A stretch of DNA of 64,000 nt, taken from the NCBI GenBank assembly GCA_900315665.1, contig OMZX01000026.1, forward strand, positions 1 through 64,000. Reading direction: 5' to 3'. The DNA comes from an uncultured Eubacteriales bacterium. GTDB taxonomy: Bacteria; Bacillota; Clostridia; Lachnospirales; Lachnospiraceae. Shown one piece after another: positions 17,893-27,005 of the stretch. Under the pieces are notes generated by a model, which did not search any database, was not told the origin of the DNA, and worked only from the letters and a program-made list of their open reading frames with translations. The translations under genes and the position numbers were made by a program. How positions within the stretch are numbered: the stretch's first letter is position 1; each line of letters opens with the position of its first letter.

Positions 17893-19662
17893 TCACGTCG
17901 CGACACCGGCGAACTGTGCCTCGTACAGCGTCTTATAAAACCCGCCGGCGGCGAGCAGCTCGTCATGGGTGCCCTGCTCGATGATATGGCCGTCCTTCAT
18001 GACGAGGATGGCGTCCGCGTTCCGAATCGTGGAGAGACGGTGTGCAACGATGAAGCTTGTCCGCCCCTTCATGAGCTTGTCAAACGCATCCTGCACGAGC
18101 AGCTCTGTACGGGTATCGATGCTGGAGGTCGCTTCATCGAGGATCAGCATCGACGGGTGGCAGAGCATGACACGGGTGATACAGAGAAGCTGCTTCTGGC
18201 CTTGCGATAAATCGTCGTCATTGATGATTGTGTCCAGCTTCTTCGGAAGACGCCGGATGAAGTCCCAGCTGTGGGCTTCCTTTGCGGCGGTGATGATTTC
18301 TCCATCACTGGCCTCCGGACGCCCGAATGCGATATTCTCACGCACCGTTCCATTCATGAGCCAGGTATCCTGCAGTACCATGCCGAAGCTTTCCCTGAGC
18401 GAATGCCGCGAAACCAACTGTGTATCTGTTCCGTCAATCCGGATCGTACCGGCGTTCACATCATAGAACCGCATGAGAAGATTGATAAAGGTTGTTTTGC
18501 CGCAGCCTGTCGGCCCGACGATCGCAATCCGCCTGCCGGCATTGGCACTTAGATTAAAGTGCTCGATGAGCGGCTTGTCCTTCGTGTAGGAGAAGGATAC
18601 ATCCGTAATGCTTACATCGCCCTTCACAGGCTTAGGAAGTTCGACGACCGGATCAGTCGACTGCGGCTCCGCTTCGATCAGCTCAAACACGCGTGCCGCG
18701 CAGGCCATCGCGTTCGTGAGCTCCGTGAAGACGGAAGAAATATCGTTAAAGGGCTTCATATACTGGTTTGCGTAGGTGAGGAGCACCGTGAGTGTTCCGA
18801 CCGTCAGACGCCCGCCGAGGATCATGAAGGAGCCGACCAAAGCGACGAGCGCATAGATCACAGCATTGACCGCACGTGTGGAAGGATTCGTCAGAGAGCT
18901 GAAGAAGATCGCCCGCACGGAATACTTCTGGAGATCCTTATTGATCTTGTCGAAACGTTCAGAAGCCCGCTCGCCGTAATTGAACGCCTTCACGACCTTC
19001 TCGCTGCCGACCATTTCATTGATGAGGGCCGTCTGCTGGCCGCGCACCTCGGTCTGCCGTTGGAACATCGAGAAGGACCGCCCGGCGATAAACCGCGCGA
19101 CGAGAAAGCTGACCGGCGTTAGGATCATGACCATCAGTGTAATGCTTACACTTCGCTGTAGCATAAAGATGAGTGTCGCGACGATCATGACGATGCCGGA
19201 AAAGAGCTCGCTGAAACCAAGCAGCAGACCGTCGGAAAGCTGATCGACATCCGCGATGACACGCTGCACGATATCGCCTTCGGAATTCCGGTCAAGGTAG
19301 GAGAGCGGCACCTCCTGGATCCGACGGATCGCCTTTGCACGAATATCGGCGACCGTCCGGTAGGTAAGCCGGTTGTTGATGAGATTCATGACCCAGGTGA
19401 CAAGCGATGCCAGTATGATAAAGAACAGCGTCTTTTTCATGATCACCGCAATCGCTGCGAAATCTACTTGAGAAGGCCCCAGGATATAGTCGATCGCCTG
19501 GCCGAACAGGATCGGGATATAGAGCTGCAGGATGACGGAAACCGCCGCAAGCAGCACACTGAGAAACAGAAGCAGACTGTAATTCCCGATGACATGAAGC
19601 ACCTTGCCGAACACAGTTCTGGTTTCTTCACGCGTCATTTTCTTCACTGGTTTCTTGCTCAT
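17893..19662 (-). CDS. Heterodimeric ABC exporter subunit (catalytic-site ATPase)
   Basis: 589 residues: six-helix membrane domain (about 30-320) and nucleotide-binding domain (from about 345). Walker A GPTGCGKTTF, Walker B LILDEATSSID with the catalytic Glu, and H-loop VAHRLSTIRNAD are intact, but the signature is LSQGQ instead of LSGGQ. That pattern fits one half of a heterodimeric exporter whose consensus ATP site uses this subunit's Walker B and the partner's LSGGQ. It overlaps the partner gene by 4 bases. Substrates of such pairs are drugs, peptides or lipids; here unknown. Confidence 0.9.
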   Translation of the reverse strand: MSKKPVKKMTREETRTVFGKVLHVIGNYSLLLFLSVLLAAVSVILQLYIPILFGQAIDYILGPSQVDFAAIAVIMKKTLFFIILASLVTWVMNLINNRLTYRTVADIRAKAIRRIQEVPLSYLDRNSEGDIVQRVIADVDQLSDGLLLGFSELFSGIVMIVATLIFMLQRSVSITLMVMILTPVSFLVARFIAGRSFSMFQRQTEVRGQQTALINEMVGSEKVVKAFNYGERASERFDKINKDLQKYSVRAIFFSSLTNPSTRAVNAVIYALVALVGSFMILGGRLTVGTLTVLLTYANQYMKPFNDISSVFTELTNAMACAARVFELIEAEPQSTDPVVELPKPVKGDVSITDVSFSYTKDKPLIEHFNLSANAGRRIAIVGPTGCGKTTFINLLMRFYDVNAGTIRIDGTDTQLVSRHSLRESFGMVLQDTWLMNGTVRENIAFGRPEASDGEIITAAKEAHSWDFIRRLPKKLDTIINDDDLSQGQKQLLCITRVMLCHPSMLILDEATSSIDTRTELLVQDAFDKLMKGRTSFIVAHRLSTIRNADAILVMKDGHIIEQGTHDELLAAGGFYKTLYEAQFAGVAT

Positions 19663-21650
19663 ATCTCTGCCTCCTTTCCATTTTCCATCGCTTGTCCAAT
19701 GTCGCTTTCTGCCTCTTTTCCGGTAGCTGCCGTATCACCCGTTAAGGATTCTTTTGTGTCTCCAGTAGTATCTGTGCCTTTACGATCGGGTCGCTCGTCC
19801 GGATACTGCGAGTAATAGATTTCCTGGTATACCGGGCAGGTCTTCATGAGCTCGTCGTGTGTCCCTTTGCCAGCCAGCTTACCATCATCGAGGACGAGAA
19901 TCTGATCCGCCGTGCGGATACTTGACGCACGCTGCGAAACGATGAAGATCGTGAGACTTCCCTCCATCGCTCGGACAGCACGTCGCAGTGCAAGATCCGT
20001 CGCGAAGTCAAGTGCACTGGAGGAATCATCCATGATGAGGATTTCCGGCTTCTTTACAAGTGCTCTAGCAATCGTGAGACGCTGACGCTGACCACCGGAT
20101 AGATTCCGTCCGTTCTGCTCGATATGCGCATCCAGCTGGCCGGCCTTTCCTTCGACGATCTCCTTCGCCTGTGCGGTTGTCAGTGCGGCCCAGATTTCAT
20201 CATCCGTTGCGTCCTGATTGCCCCAGCGGAGGTTATCTCGAATCGACCCCTCAAAAAGGATCGCCTTCTGTGGTACGACGCCGATCTTATCGATGAGCGC
20301 TCCCTCCGGATAGTTCTTTACATCAATGCCATCGACAGCTACAGAACCCTTCGTCGCATCATAAAAACGTGGGATGAGATTGACAAGCGTCGACTTACCG
20401 CAGCCGGTACCACCGATGATGCCGACCGTCTGTCCGCGCTTTACCGTGAAATCGATATCCGTCAGCGCCTCCGCATCGCTTTCGGCATACGAGAAGGACA
20501 CATGGTCGAAGCGGACAGCATCAGCCGAAGAGATGTCGGAACCGCTCGAAATGTTGTGGAGTTCGGAACCAACAGCATCAGCCGCGGTGCTATCGGAGTC
20601 GCCTGATCCGTCGTGAAGCCCAGAACCAGCAGCACCAGCCGCGGTGTTCCGTATGTCTGCATTGGCAGAAGAAGCGGCTTCGGCAAGCTTTTTCGGATAG
20701 GCCATGCTCGGCTTGATATCGAAGATGTCTGCGATACGGTCTGCGCAGGCGAGAGACTTGTTGATCGTAATGATGAGACTCGCGAGCTTGATGAGCTCGA
20801 CGATGATCTGCGCCATGTAGTTATAGAGCGCGACGACATCGCCCTGAAGCAGTGCACCGGACGAAACGCGGAGTGCACCGGTCTTTATCAGTACGATGGT
20901 CGCGATATTGATGATCGCGTAGGTGGCCGGATTCATCAGCGCGGAGAGTCGTCCGACCGATTCATTTATCTTCGTGAGGGCGTCGTTTCGTTCGTCGAAG
21001 GACTTGACTTCATTCTCTTCCTTACAGAACGCACGGATGACGCGGGCACCGGAAAGGTTTTCACGGGTCAGACCGGTCAGCTTATCGAGGGCCTTCTGCG
21101 CCTTCTGGAACAGCGGGATACTTGTCAGCATGATCCCGAACACGACGATGAGAAGGAGCGGGATCACGACGACGAAAATCAGTGCCGATTTTACATCGAT
21201 CGTGAATGCCATGATCATGGAGCCGAACACAATGAAGGGCGAGCGGAGTAGAAGCCGAAGCGCGAGATTGATACCGTTCTGTACCTGATTCGCGTCACTC
21301 GTCATACGAGTGATCAGCGTATCGGTGCCCAGCGTATCGAGCTCTGTGTAGCTAAGCTTCTGGATGTGATCGAACAGTGCCTGGCGCATCTCTGTCGTGA
21401 AGCCGACACTCGCGTTCGCCGCGAACCATTGGGCGGTGAAGGAGAAGAGCATGCCGGCTACCGCGAGAATCAGCAGCGCGCCGAACATGAGATAGAGATA
21501 AGGATGATCGTTTGAAGCGATGCCGCGGTTAATGATGGCGGCGACAACAAGCGGGACCAGCAGGTTCATGATGGCTTCCAGCAGCTTAAAAAGCGGTGCG
21601 AGAACCACTTCCTTCTTGTAATGCTGGAAGAATCTACGTAGACGTTTCAT
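19659..21650 (-). CDS. Heterodimeric ABC exporter subunit (degenerate-site ATPase)
   Basis: 663 residues: membrane domain (about 15-310), a long linker, and an ATPase domain. Walker A GGTGCGKSTL and LSGGQRQRL are canonical, but the catalytic Glu after Walker B is Asp (LIMDDSSSALD) and the H-loop His is Gln (IFIVSQRASSIR). These are the known marks of the degenerate half of exporters such as TM287/288 or BmrCD. Between the membrane domain and the ATPase there is a low-complexity insert of about 60 residues (Ala/Ser/Gly/Asp with repeated SSADAV and SGLH/SELH units), and a 40-residue Thr/Gly/Glu tail at the C-terminus. Start after AAGGAGTTTTCT. Divergent from the LysR gene. Confidence 0.9.
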   Translation of the reverse strand: MKRLRRFFQHYKKEVVLAPLFKLLEAIMNLLVPLVVAAIINRGIASNDHPYLYLMFGALLILAVAGMLFSFTAQWFAANASVGFTTEMRQALFDHIQKLSYTELDTLGTDTLITRMTSDANQVQNGINLALRLLLRSPFIVFGSMIMAFTIDVKSALIFVVVIPLLLIVVFGIMLTSIPLFQKAQKALDKLTGLTRENLSGARVIRAFCKEENEVKSFDERNDALTKINESVGRLSALMNPATYAIINIATIVLIKTGALRVSSGALLQGDVVALYNYMAQIIVELIKLASLIITINKSLACADRIADIFDIKPSMAYPKKLAEAASSANADIRNTAAGAAGSGLHDGSGDSDSTAADAVGSELHNISSGSDISSADAVRFDHVSFSYAESDAEALTDIDFTVKRGQTVGIIGGTGCGKSTLVNLIPRFYDATKGSVAVDGIDVKNYPEGALIDKIGVVPQKAILFEGSIRDNLRWGNQDATDDEIWAALTTAQAKEIVEGKAGQLDAHIEQNGRNLSGGQRQRLTIARALVKKPEILIMDDSSSALDFATDLALRRAVRAMEGSLTIFIVSQRASSIRTADQILVLDDGKLAGKGTHDELMKTCPVYQEIYYSQYPDERPDRKGTDTTGDTKESLTGDTAATGKEAESDIGQAMENGKEAEI

Positions 21651-21782
21651 AGAAAACTCCTTGAAATTTATGTTCAGGCATTCGGAAAGTACCAGAAGGA
21701 AGTCCTGTCCGGCACAAACGTTACGGTGTTCGGACAGGATTCCATACGACTGACCTAGGCTTCCTCTATGATAACACGTCTC

Positions 21783-21811
21783 TTGACATATGAAATATAT
21801 ATGTTTTTAAT
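21783..21811 (+). promoter_or_regulatory. Sigma-A-type promoter of lysR
   Basis: TTGACA at 21783-21788 and TTTAAT at 21806-21811 with a 17-base spacer, 35 bases before the LysR start. The region is rich in overlapping ATAT dyads (ACATAT...ATATGT), a possible autoregulatory site. Confidence 0.55.
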
Positions 21812-21845
21812 TAATTTATATGTTTTATATATGGGAGATGACCAC

Positions 21846-22712
21846 ATGAATTTTTTACAGCTTCAGTATTTTGCGGCAGTTGTGGAAGAAGGAAGCATTT
21901 CGCAAGCGGCGAGAAAGCTTAATATTTCCCAGCCACCGCTGTCGATGCAGATTAAAAATCTGGAGGAGGAATATGGCGTTAAGCTCTTCGAACGAGGAAG
22001 CCGACATATTCGTCTCACGGAAAGTGGCGAGCTTCTCTATGGTTATGCGGTTCGGATGCTGGAGATGCAGAAGGCAGCGGAGGATGATCTTCGAAGTGTG
22101 AAAGCTGGACAGAAGGCAAGTCTCCGACTTGGAATCATTTCCTCAGGAGAATGCCCTGAGCTCCTGTCAGGATTATCTGATTTTCAGAAACTGCACCAAG
22201 ATGTGACCTTCCGGATCTTTGACCGCAATACCTTCGAGCTTCAGCAGGATATCGAGAAGCAGCGCATTGACCTTGCTGTGATTAGAACACCGTTTCAGAC
22301 GGCGCATATTGAGGCTGTAACACTTCGAAAGGAAAACTTTTATGTTGTCGGGACAGAAAAAATTCTGAAGCCTCTCCGAAGGAAAAAGGTCACCTTTAAG
22401 GAGCTTCAGGACTTACCACTTATGATGTATAGGCGATGGGAAGATACGATTCGGCAAGCCTTTGATCGCGCGGAGATTCATCCGCATTTCACGCTCATCA
22501 GCGATGATGCAAGAACCTGCGTACAGTGGGCGGAAGCCGGCATCGGTGCAGCCCTTGTCCCGGCCTCAGTGCAGGCTTTGAAGCCGTCGCTGCCATATCG
22601 CGTGCTAGAGGAGCCGGATATGGAAACCGAGGTCTGCCTTATCCGCCGCACCGACCGGCAGATCTCTGAAACCGCGGAGCAACTATTTTCGTTCTTCAGG
22701 AATCGAACGTAG
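21846..22712 (+). CDS. LysR-family regulator, CidR-like
   Basis: 288 residues from the ATG at 21846 (gggagatg in front); the longer frame from 21768 would run over the promoter. LysR winged helix: FLQLQYFAAVVEEGSISQAA and PPLSMQIKNLEEEYGVKLFER (about 3-55), then an effector-binding domain of about 200 residues. It sits just upstream of lrgA/lrgB-like genes in the same direction, the usual place of CidR, which activates cidAB in response to acetate or pyruvate overflow. It is also divergent from the ABC exporter, so it may control either. A hairpin terminator follows at 22731-22763. Confidence 0.85.
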   Translation: MNFLQLQYFAAVVEEGSISQAARKLNISQPPLSMQIKNLEEEYGVKLFERGSRHIRLTESGELLYGYAVRMLEMQKAAEDDLRSVKAGQKASLRLGIISSGECPELLSGLSDFQKLHQDVTFRIFDRNTFELQQDIEKQRIDLAVIRTPFQTAHIEAVTLRKENFYVVGTEKILKPLRRKKVTFKELQDLPLMMYRRWEDTIRQAFDRAEIHPHFTLISDDARTCVQWAEAGIGAALVPASVQALKPSLPYRVLEEPDMETEVCLIRRTDRQISETAEQLFSFFRNRT

Positions 22713-22730
22713 TCGAAATGAAATATAAAT

Positions 22731-22763
22731 TGCCAAAGGTCGATTTATTTTAGATCTTTGGCA
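22731..22763 (+). terminator. Terminator of the LysR gene
   Basis: TGCCAAAG (22731-22738) pairs with CTTTGGCA (22756-22763), with two further G-C/A-T pairs possible inside. No long T-run follows, so termination may be partial. Confidence 0.5.
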
Positions 22764-22990
22764 GTGTTCCGACTCCATGCTGAAAAGATCAAATTTCTGT
22801 AAAGTTTGTGTAAGGGATGAAATTCCTGAATTTAGCTGGATGTTATTTACAGGCTGAAATAAAATAAAACCAAATGTGCTTGCATGTGGCAGCGAATTTA
22901 CATATTCTTGACATAAGGACTATGACGCTCGATTTTTGGAATATGGTAAATTTTGAGGTGAAGCTTTTTCGTTATTACGAAGGGAAAATT

Positions 22991-23521
22991 ATGAACTATT
23001 TAAAAGAAATCATGTGGATCGCGGCATTTACTTTCGTCGGTGAGGTATTAAATAATCTTTTGCCGCTTCCTGTACCGGCGGGTGTGTACGGGATGTTGTT
23101 GCTGCTCTTTGCGCTGATGATCGGGATCGTGAAGCTTCCGGATGTCGAGGGCGCCGGCAATTTCCTTCTCGATATGATGACGATGATGTTTTTGCCGGCA
23201 GCTGTAGGCATTATGAGCGTAACGGATATTCTAGGACCGGTTCTGATTCCATATGTGGTAATCGTCGTGGTTTCTACCATTCTCGTCATGGCAGTAACAG
23301 GACTGACGGCGAGCGTTGTTCTCAAACGCACAGAATCAAAGAAAAGCCAGAGGCTTGAGCAGGAAGAAATCTCTCTGGAACCGCATGAGACCTTCGGGAT
23401 CGGACGGAGAGCACTTAGTCCGAACGGTGAAATTGACGGTGCTAACGGATATCGTGAGATTATAGATGAAAAGCGTGACAAAAGAATGACGGCAGAAAAA
23501 GAGAAAGAGGTAGACGCATGA
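22991..23521 (+). CDS. lrgA: LrgA/CidA-family holin-like protein
   Basis: 176 residues from the ATG at 22991 (gaaggg upstream; the longer frame from 22874 has no site). Four membrane segments typical of LrgA/CidA, with LPLPVPAGVYGMLLLL (about 23-38). These proteins act with LrgB/CidB in control of murein hydrolases, or as pyruvate/acetate facilitators. The C-terminus carries a hydrophilic, charged tail of about 55-60 residues (from about 118) that the usual 120-130-residue family members lack. It overlaps the lrgB-like gene by 4 bases. Confidence 0.85.
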   Translation: MNYLKEIMWIAAFTFVGEVLNNLLPLPVPAGVYGMLLLLFALMIGIVKLPDVEGAGNFLLDMMTMMFLPAAVGIMSVTDILGPVLIPYVVIVVVSTILVMAVTGLTASVVLKRTESKKSQRLEQEEISLEPHETFGIGRRALSPNGEIDGANGYREIIDEKRDKRMTAEKEKEVDA

Positions 23522-24216
23522 AGGAAGCATTGATGAATTCAAGCTATTTCGGACTTTTGCTAAGCACATTCTTCTTCATGCTGGCGGTGCGTATCAAGGC
23601 ACGCTTTCGCCTTGCCATTCTGAATCCACTGCTTGTTTCGACGCTTCTCATTGTGCTGATTTTGAAGCTTACCGGCATTCCGTATGAGAGCTATAAGGAG
23701 AGCGCGAACCTTCTTAGCTATCTTTTAACACCGGCGACAGTTTGCCTCGCGATTCCGATGTATAAGCAGCTTCAGCTTCTCATGGATAATCTGGCCGCAG
23801 TGCTTGCCTCCATTACAGCCGGTACCGTGAGCTCCCTCCTCAGCATCCTTCTCATGGGAAAGCTGTTTGGTCTTTCCAATGAGCACATCACGACACTGCT
23901 TCCAAAGTCAATTACAACCGCGATCGGAATGGGTGTCTCTCAAGAAGCGGGAGGTATCGTCACACTGACGGTTGCCGGCATTGTCATGACTGGTATCCTC
24001 GGAAATATGATCGCAGAGACTGTTTTTCATGTCTTTCACATCGATCATCCGATTGCAAGAGGGCTGGCGCTCGGTACCAGCGCACATGCTGTCGGTACTG
24101 CGAAGGCCTTGGAGCTCGGGGAAATAGAAGGCGCGATGAGCTCTCTCAGCATCTGTGTTGCAGGTGTTCTGACTGTAATTCTGGTGCCAGTGATCAGTGG
24201 TATTGCATTGCAATAA
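23518..24216 (+). CDS. lrgB: LrgB/CidB-family membrane protein
   Basis: 232 residues, full length. Multiple membrane segments and the conserved LPKSITTAIGMGVSQEAGGI (about 125-144) and ALGTSAHAVGTAKALELGE (about 181-199) stretches of the LrgB family, thought to form the transport pathway. Partner of the preceding gene (ATGA overlap). Function as in CidAB/LrgAB: control of lysis, or pyruvate and small organic acid transport. Probably controlled by the LysR regulator upstream. Confidence 0.9.
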   Translation: MKEALMNSSYFGLLLSTFFFMLAVRIKARFRLAILNPLLVSTLLIVLILKLTGIPYESYKESANLLSYLLTPATVCLAIPMYKQLQLLMDNLAAVLASITAGTVSSLLSILLMGKLFGLSNEHITTLLPKSITTAIGMGVSQEAGGIVTLTVAGIVMTGILGNMIAETVFHVFHIDHPIARGLALGTSAHAVGTAKALELGEIEGAMSSLSICVAGVLTVILVPVISGIALQ

Positions 24217-24303
24217 AATATTCACGACTGTTTTGATTGCTTCGCCGATTATTATTCGGCTTCCAACTGGTATTACGGGAATAAAATCATAAGGAGGATT
24301 TTT

Positions 24304-24687
24304 ATGTTCACATTCAACCATTTCAACTTCAACGTTAAGAATCTCGACACAAGTCTTAAATTTTACAAGGAAGCCCTCGGCCTCGAGCCCCTTACTGTCA
24401 ACGACCAGCCGGAGTTCACGATCGTTTTCCTTGGGGACGGCAAAACCGGCTTCCGCCTCGAGCTCACCTACATGAAGAACCGCACCGAACCCTACGACCT
24501 CGGCGAACAGGAATACCATCTCGCCATGACTGCCTCCGACTACGAAGCCGCCCATGCCCTTCATCAGAAAATGGGCTGCATCTGCTTCGAAAACCCAACG
24601 ATGGGCATCTACTTCATAGAAGACCCCGACGGCTATTGGATCGAAATCGTCCACAACGGCAGCTATATGGAAGAACATACGAGATAG
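24304..24687 (+). CDS. VOC/glyoxalase I-like protein
   Basis: 127 residues, a single vicinal oxygen chelate domain pair. Motifs: FNHFNFNVKNLDTSLKFYKE (His as possible metal ligand at residue 5), RLELTYMKN, and IYFIEDPDGYWIEIVHNG near the C-terminus, with the Glu ligand of glyoxalase I-type proteins. Likely lactoylglutathione lyase-like detoxification of methylglyoxal or an unknown ring-cleavage type reaction. Start after aaggaggatttttATG. The codons use more C-ending triplets than those of neighbours (CTC, GAC, TTC), a mild sign of different history. Followed by a terminator shared with the convergent GntR gene. Confidence 0.85.
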   Translation: MFTFNHFNFNVKNLDTSLKFYKEALGLEPLTVNDQPEFTIVFLGDGKTGFRLELTYMKNRTEPYDLGEQEYHLAMTASDYEAAHALHQKMGCICFENPTMGIYFIEDPDGYWIEIVHNGSYMEEHTR

Positions 24688-24731
24688 AAACGTAGTCTTA
24701 AACATATGTGCAGTGCTACTAAATTGATTTA

Positions 24732-24756
24732 GGGACTATGCTAAAAGCATAGCCCC
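24732..24756. terminator. Terminator between VOC and GntR genes
   Basis: GGGACTATGCT (24732-24742) and AGCATAGCCCC (24746-24756) form a stem with one mismatch and a 3-base loop, followed by TTTA. Convergent genes on both sides. Confidence 0.65.
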
Positions 24757-24773
24757 TTTATTGCGATTAAATA

Positions 24774-25589
24774 TCAATTTGACTCTTCTAGTTTGAACAT
24801 TGCACGTGCGATTTCGTCCTGCAGCACACCGTTTTCCAGCGTGTGGTTGATGTTCCGGAAATGGCGGCGGAGCTCATGCTCGAGCTTCGCGCGGTCCCCG
24901 GTATCGACCGCATCGACGATCGCACGATGCTGTGACACGATATTGATGCTGTCATCGAGGCGATTCTTATCGTTTCTCTCGATACCAAGCGCGAAGCGGC
25001 GCGCGCGAAGATAATGTATGTCGTGATAGCCGGTGTGATCCTTCACAAACTCCTTTTTCTGCAGATGATAGAAGAGATCATGAAATTGATAATCAAGATC
25101 GGTCATCTTTTCGAGCTCGTTATACCGGATGGCCTTTTCCTGCTTTTCCAGCATAGAACGGAGCAGCGGCACAAGCGGTGTGATGAGCCCGGCATCGTAG
25201 GCATCCAGCACGACACGGGTTTCCAAAACCTCCCGAAGATAGCGTACCTCCCGGACATGCTGCATATCGATGAGGCTCACGAAGCTGCCGCGCTGTGGGA
25301 AGGATTCGAGAGCACCTTCACGGTTCAGACGCTGCACCGCTTCACGAACTGGTATACGGCTGCAGTCAAACTGCCGTGCAAGTCTTGCTTCACTGAGCTT
25401 TTCGCCGGGCTTAAGTGTCAGTGCGGCGATTTCATTCCATAAATAATGATGAATTTCCTGTGGGAGCGAAACGGCTTCTGATCGGGACAATGCCTCAGAT
25501 GGGGCGGCTGTCGCTTCTGGCGAAGTATTCACTGTAGGCGGAAACAGTTCGTTTGAAGGAGCGAGATTCGTTTTGTTTTCTGTGTTCAT
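24774..25589 (-). CDS. GntR-family (FadR/FCD) regulator of uxuAB
   Basis: 271 residues. A winged helix of GntR type at about residues 45-115 (LWNEIAALTLKPGEKLSEAR, then DCSRIPVREAVQRLNREGAL) and an all-helical FCD ligand-binding domain (about 120-260, with the R-x-x-x-E/His pattern that binds a metal). FCD regulators such as UxuR/ExuR sense hexuronate intermediates. It is divergent from uxuA, and the intergenic region holds the TGGTATACA motif twice; a third copy lies before uxuB. The first 45 residues are a Pro/Ser/Glu-rich extension. Ribosome binding site weak. Confidence 0.88.
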   Translation of the reverse strand: MNTENKTNLAPSNELFPPTVNTSPEATAAPSEALSRSEAVSLPQEIHHYLWNEIAALTLKPGEKLSEARLARQFDCSRIPVREAVQRLNREGALESFPQRGSFVSLIDMQHVREVRYLREVLETRVVLDAYDAGLITPLVPLLRSMLEKQEKAIRYNELEKMTDLDYQFHDLFYHLQKKEFVKDHTGYHDIHYLRARRFALGIERNDKNRLDDSINIVSQHRAIVDAVDTGDRAKLEHELRRHFRNINHTLENGVLQDEIARAMFKLEESN

Positions 25590-25673
25590 ATTTTTCAGTA
25601 TCAGATTGTCTATTAGAGCAATCCTGATTTTCCTTCCTGCTATTTTGATCTATTATACACGATTTTTGAAAAG

Positions 25674-25682
25674 TGGTATACA
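25674..25682. promoter_or_regulatory. Candidate UxuR-type operator 1
   Basis: TGGTATACA, one of three copies in this locus; resembles the known ExuR/UxuR half-site TGGTATACCA. Lies between the GntR start and the uxuA promoter. Confidence 0.55.
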
Positions 25683-25714
25683 GTTATACAAAACAAAAAA
25701 CTTCCATAAAGTGG

Positions 25715-25743
25715 TTGACCATACAAAAAAAATAAGCTACTAT
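25715..25743 (+). promoter_or_regulatory. uxuA promoter
   Basis: TTGACC at 25715-25720 and TACTAT at 25738-25743 with a 17-base spacer. Operator 2 starts 15 bases after the -10 box, where bound repressor would block initiation. Confidence 0.65.
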
Positions 25744-25757
25744 GAAGCTACAAAAAC

Positions 25758-25766
25758 TGGTATACA
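25758..25766. promoter_or_regulatory. Candidate UxuR-type operator 2
   Basis: TGGTATACA within AAAACTGGTATACATTT, a 17-base sequence identical to the one before uxuB (27015-27031). Located just downstream of the uxuA transcription start region. Confidence 0.65.
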
Positions 25767-25826
25767 TTTTTGAAAAAGTATTGAAACCATCTATTTATAC
25801 GCTCATTGCGAGAAGGAGAATTAACT

Positions 25827-26933
25827 ATGGAAATGACATTCCGATGGTACGGCTCGAAGTTTGACACCGTGACACTCAAGCAGATCCGGCAGATTCCGGG
25901 CGTGACCGGTGTCATCACGACACTGTATGACACGACGCCGGGTGAGATGTGGACGAAAGACGCGATTCGTGCGTTGAAGCAGGAGGTAGAGGATAACGGC
26001 CTTCACATCAGCGGTATCGAATCGGTCAATGTCTGCGACTCGATCAAGGTCGGCGACAAGGATCGCGACATGTACATCGAGAACTATATCAAGACCCTCG
26101 AGCATCTCGGCGAAGAGGGCATCCACATGGTCTGCTACAACTTCATGCCGGTGTTTGACTGGACGAGAACCGAGCTTGCGAGAAGAAATCCGGATGGCTC
26201 AACTGTACTTGCCTACAACCAGCACGCAATCGACCAGATCGATCCGTCAGATTTCGGTGCTTCCATGGAGCGCATGGCAAACGGTCAGACCCTTGCCGGC
26301 TGGGAGCCGGAGCGTATGGCGAAGATCAAGGAGCTCTTCGAGATGTATAAGGATACAGACGGCGAGAAACTCTTCCAGAATCTCGTGTACTTCCTGAAGG
26401 CGATCATGCCGACCTGTGACAAGTATGATATCAACATGGCGATCCATCCGGATGATCCGGCCTGGTCCGTGTTCGGCCTTACCCGTATCATCAACAGTGA
26501 GAAGAATATCCTTCGTCTGATGGATGCTGTTCCGGATACGCATAATGGCGTAACCTTCTGCTCGGGCTCCTACGGCACAAACCTTGAGAATGACCTGCCG
26601 CACATGATCCGCGTGCTGAAGGGCCGGATTCATTTTGCACATGTCAGAAACCTCCGCTTCAACAACACAAACAAGGCGGATCTCGATTTCCAGGAGGCAT
26701 GCCATATTTCCAAGGACGGCAACTTCGATATGTACGAGATCGTCCGCGCACTTTATGAGACTGGCTTTGACGGACCGATTCGTCCGGATCACGGTCGTAT
26801 GATCTGGGACGAGGTTGACAAGCCGGGTGTGATGCCGGGCTATGGCCTCTATGACCGCGCACTCGGTGCGACCTATATCCAGGGTCTCTGGGAAGCCATC
26901 GAGAAGAGTGAGACGAGACTTCTCAACAAGTAA
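25827..26933 (+). CDS. uxuA: D-mannonate dehydratase
   Basis: 368 residues from the ATG at 25827, eight bases after AGAAGGAG; longer frame from 25806 lacks a site. UxuA converts D-mannonate to 2-keto-3-deoxygluconate (KDG) in glucuronate degradation. N-terminal MEMTFRWYGSKFDTVTLKQI and IPGVTGVITTLYD are typical; metal-binding His/Cys/Asp residues appear in MAIHPDDPAWSVFGL (about 210), TFCSGSYGTN (about 243-252), FAHVRN (about 271-276), and RPDHGRMIWDE (about 315-325). First gene of the uxuAB pair, under the GntR operators. Confidence 0.93.
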   Translation: MEMTFRWYGSKFDTVTLKQIRQIPGVTGVITTLYDTTPGEMWTKDAIRALKQEVEDNGLHISGIESVNVCDSIKVGDKDRDMYIENYIKTLEHLGEEGIHMVCYNFMPVFDWTRTELARRNPDGSTVLAYNQHAIDQIDPSDFGASMERMANGQTLAGWEPERMAKIKELFEMYKDTDGEKLFQNLVYFLKAIMPTCDKYDINMAIHPDDPAWSVFGLTRIINSEKNILRLMDAVPDTHNGVTFCSGSYGTNLENDLPHMIRVLKGRIHFAHVRNLRFNNTNKADLDFQEACHISKDGNFDMYEIVRALYETGFDGPIRPDHGRMIWDEVDKPGVMPGYGLYDRALGATYIQGLWEAIEKSETRLLNK

Positions 26934-26940
26934 CATGCCA

Positions 26941-26959
26941 ATGCTTCCTTCCGAAGCAT
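26941..26959 (+). terminator. Small hairpin after uxuA
   Basis: ATGCTTC and GAAGCAT form a 7-bp stem with a 5-base loop, seven bases after the uxuA stop. No T-run follows, so it is more likely an mRNA-stabilising hairpin than a full terminator. Confidence 0.4.
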
Positions 26960-27005
26960 CTTCACGAAAGCTGATTCTTGAGGCTCCGGAAGGTATGAAA
27001 TATCG

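Noticed and set aside
18559..19122. 187-residue plus-strand frame inside the ABC exporter
   Set aside because: Antisense shadow with odd composition.
23908..24705. 265-residue minus-strand frame over lrgB and the VOC gene
   Set aside because: Crosses two real genes on the other strand.
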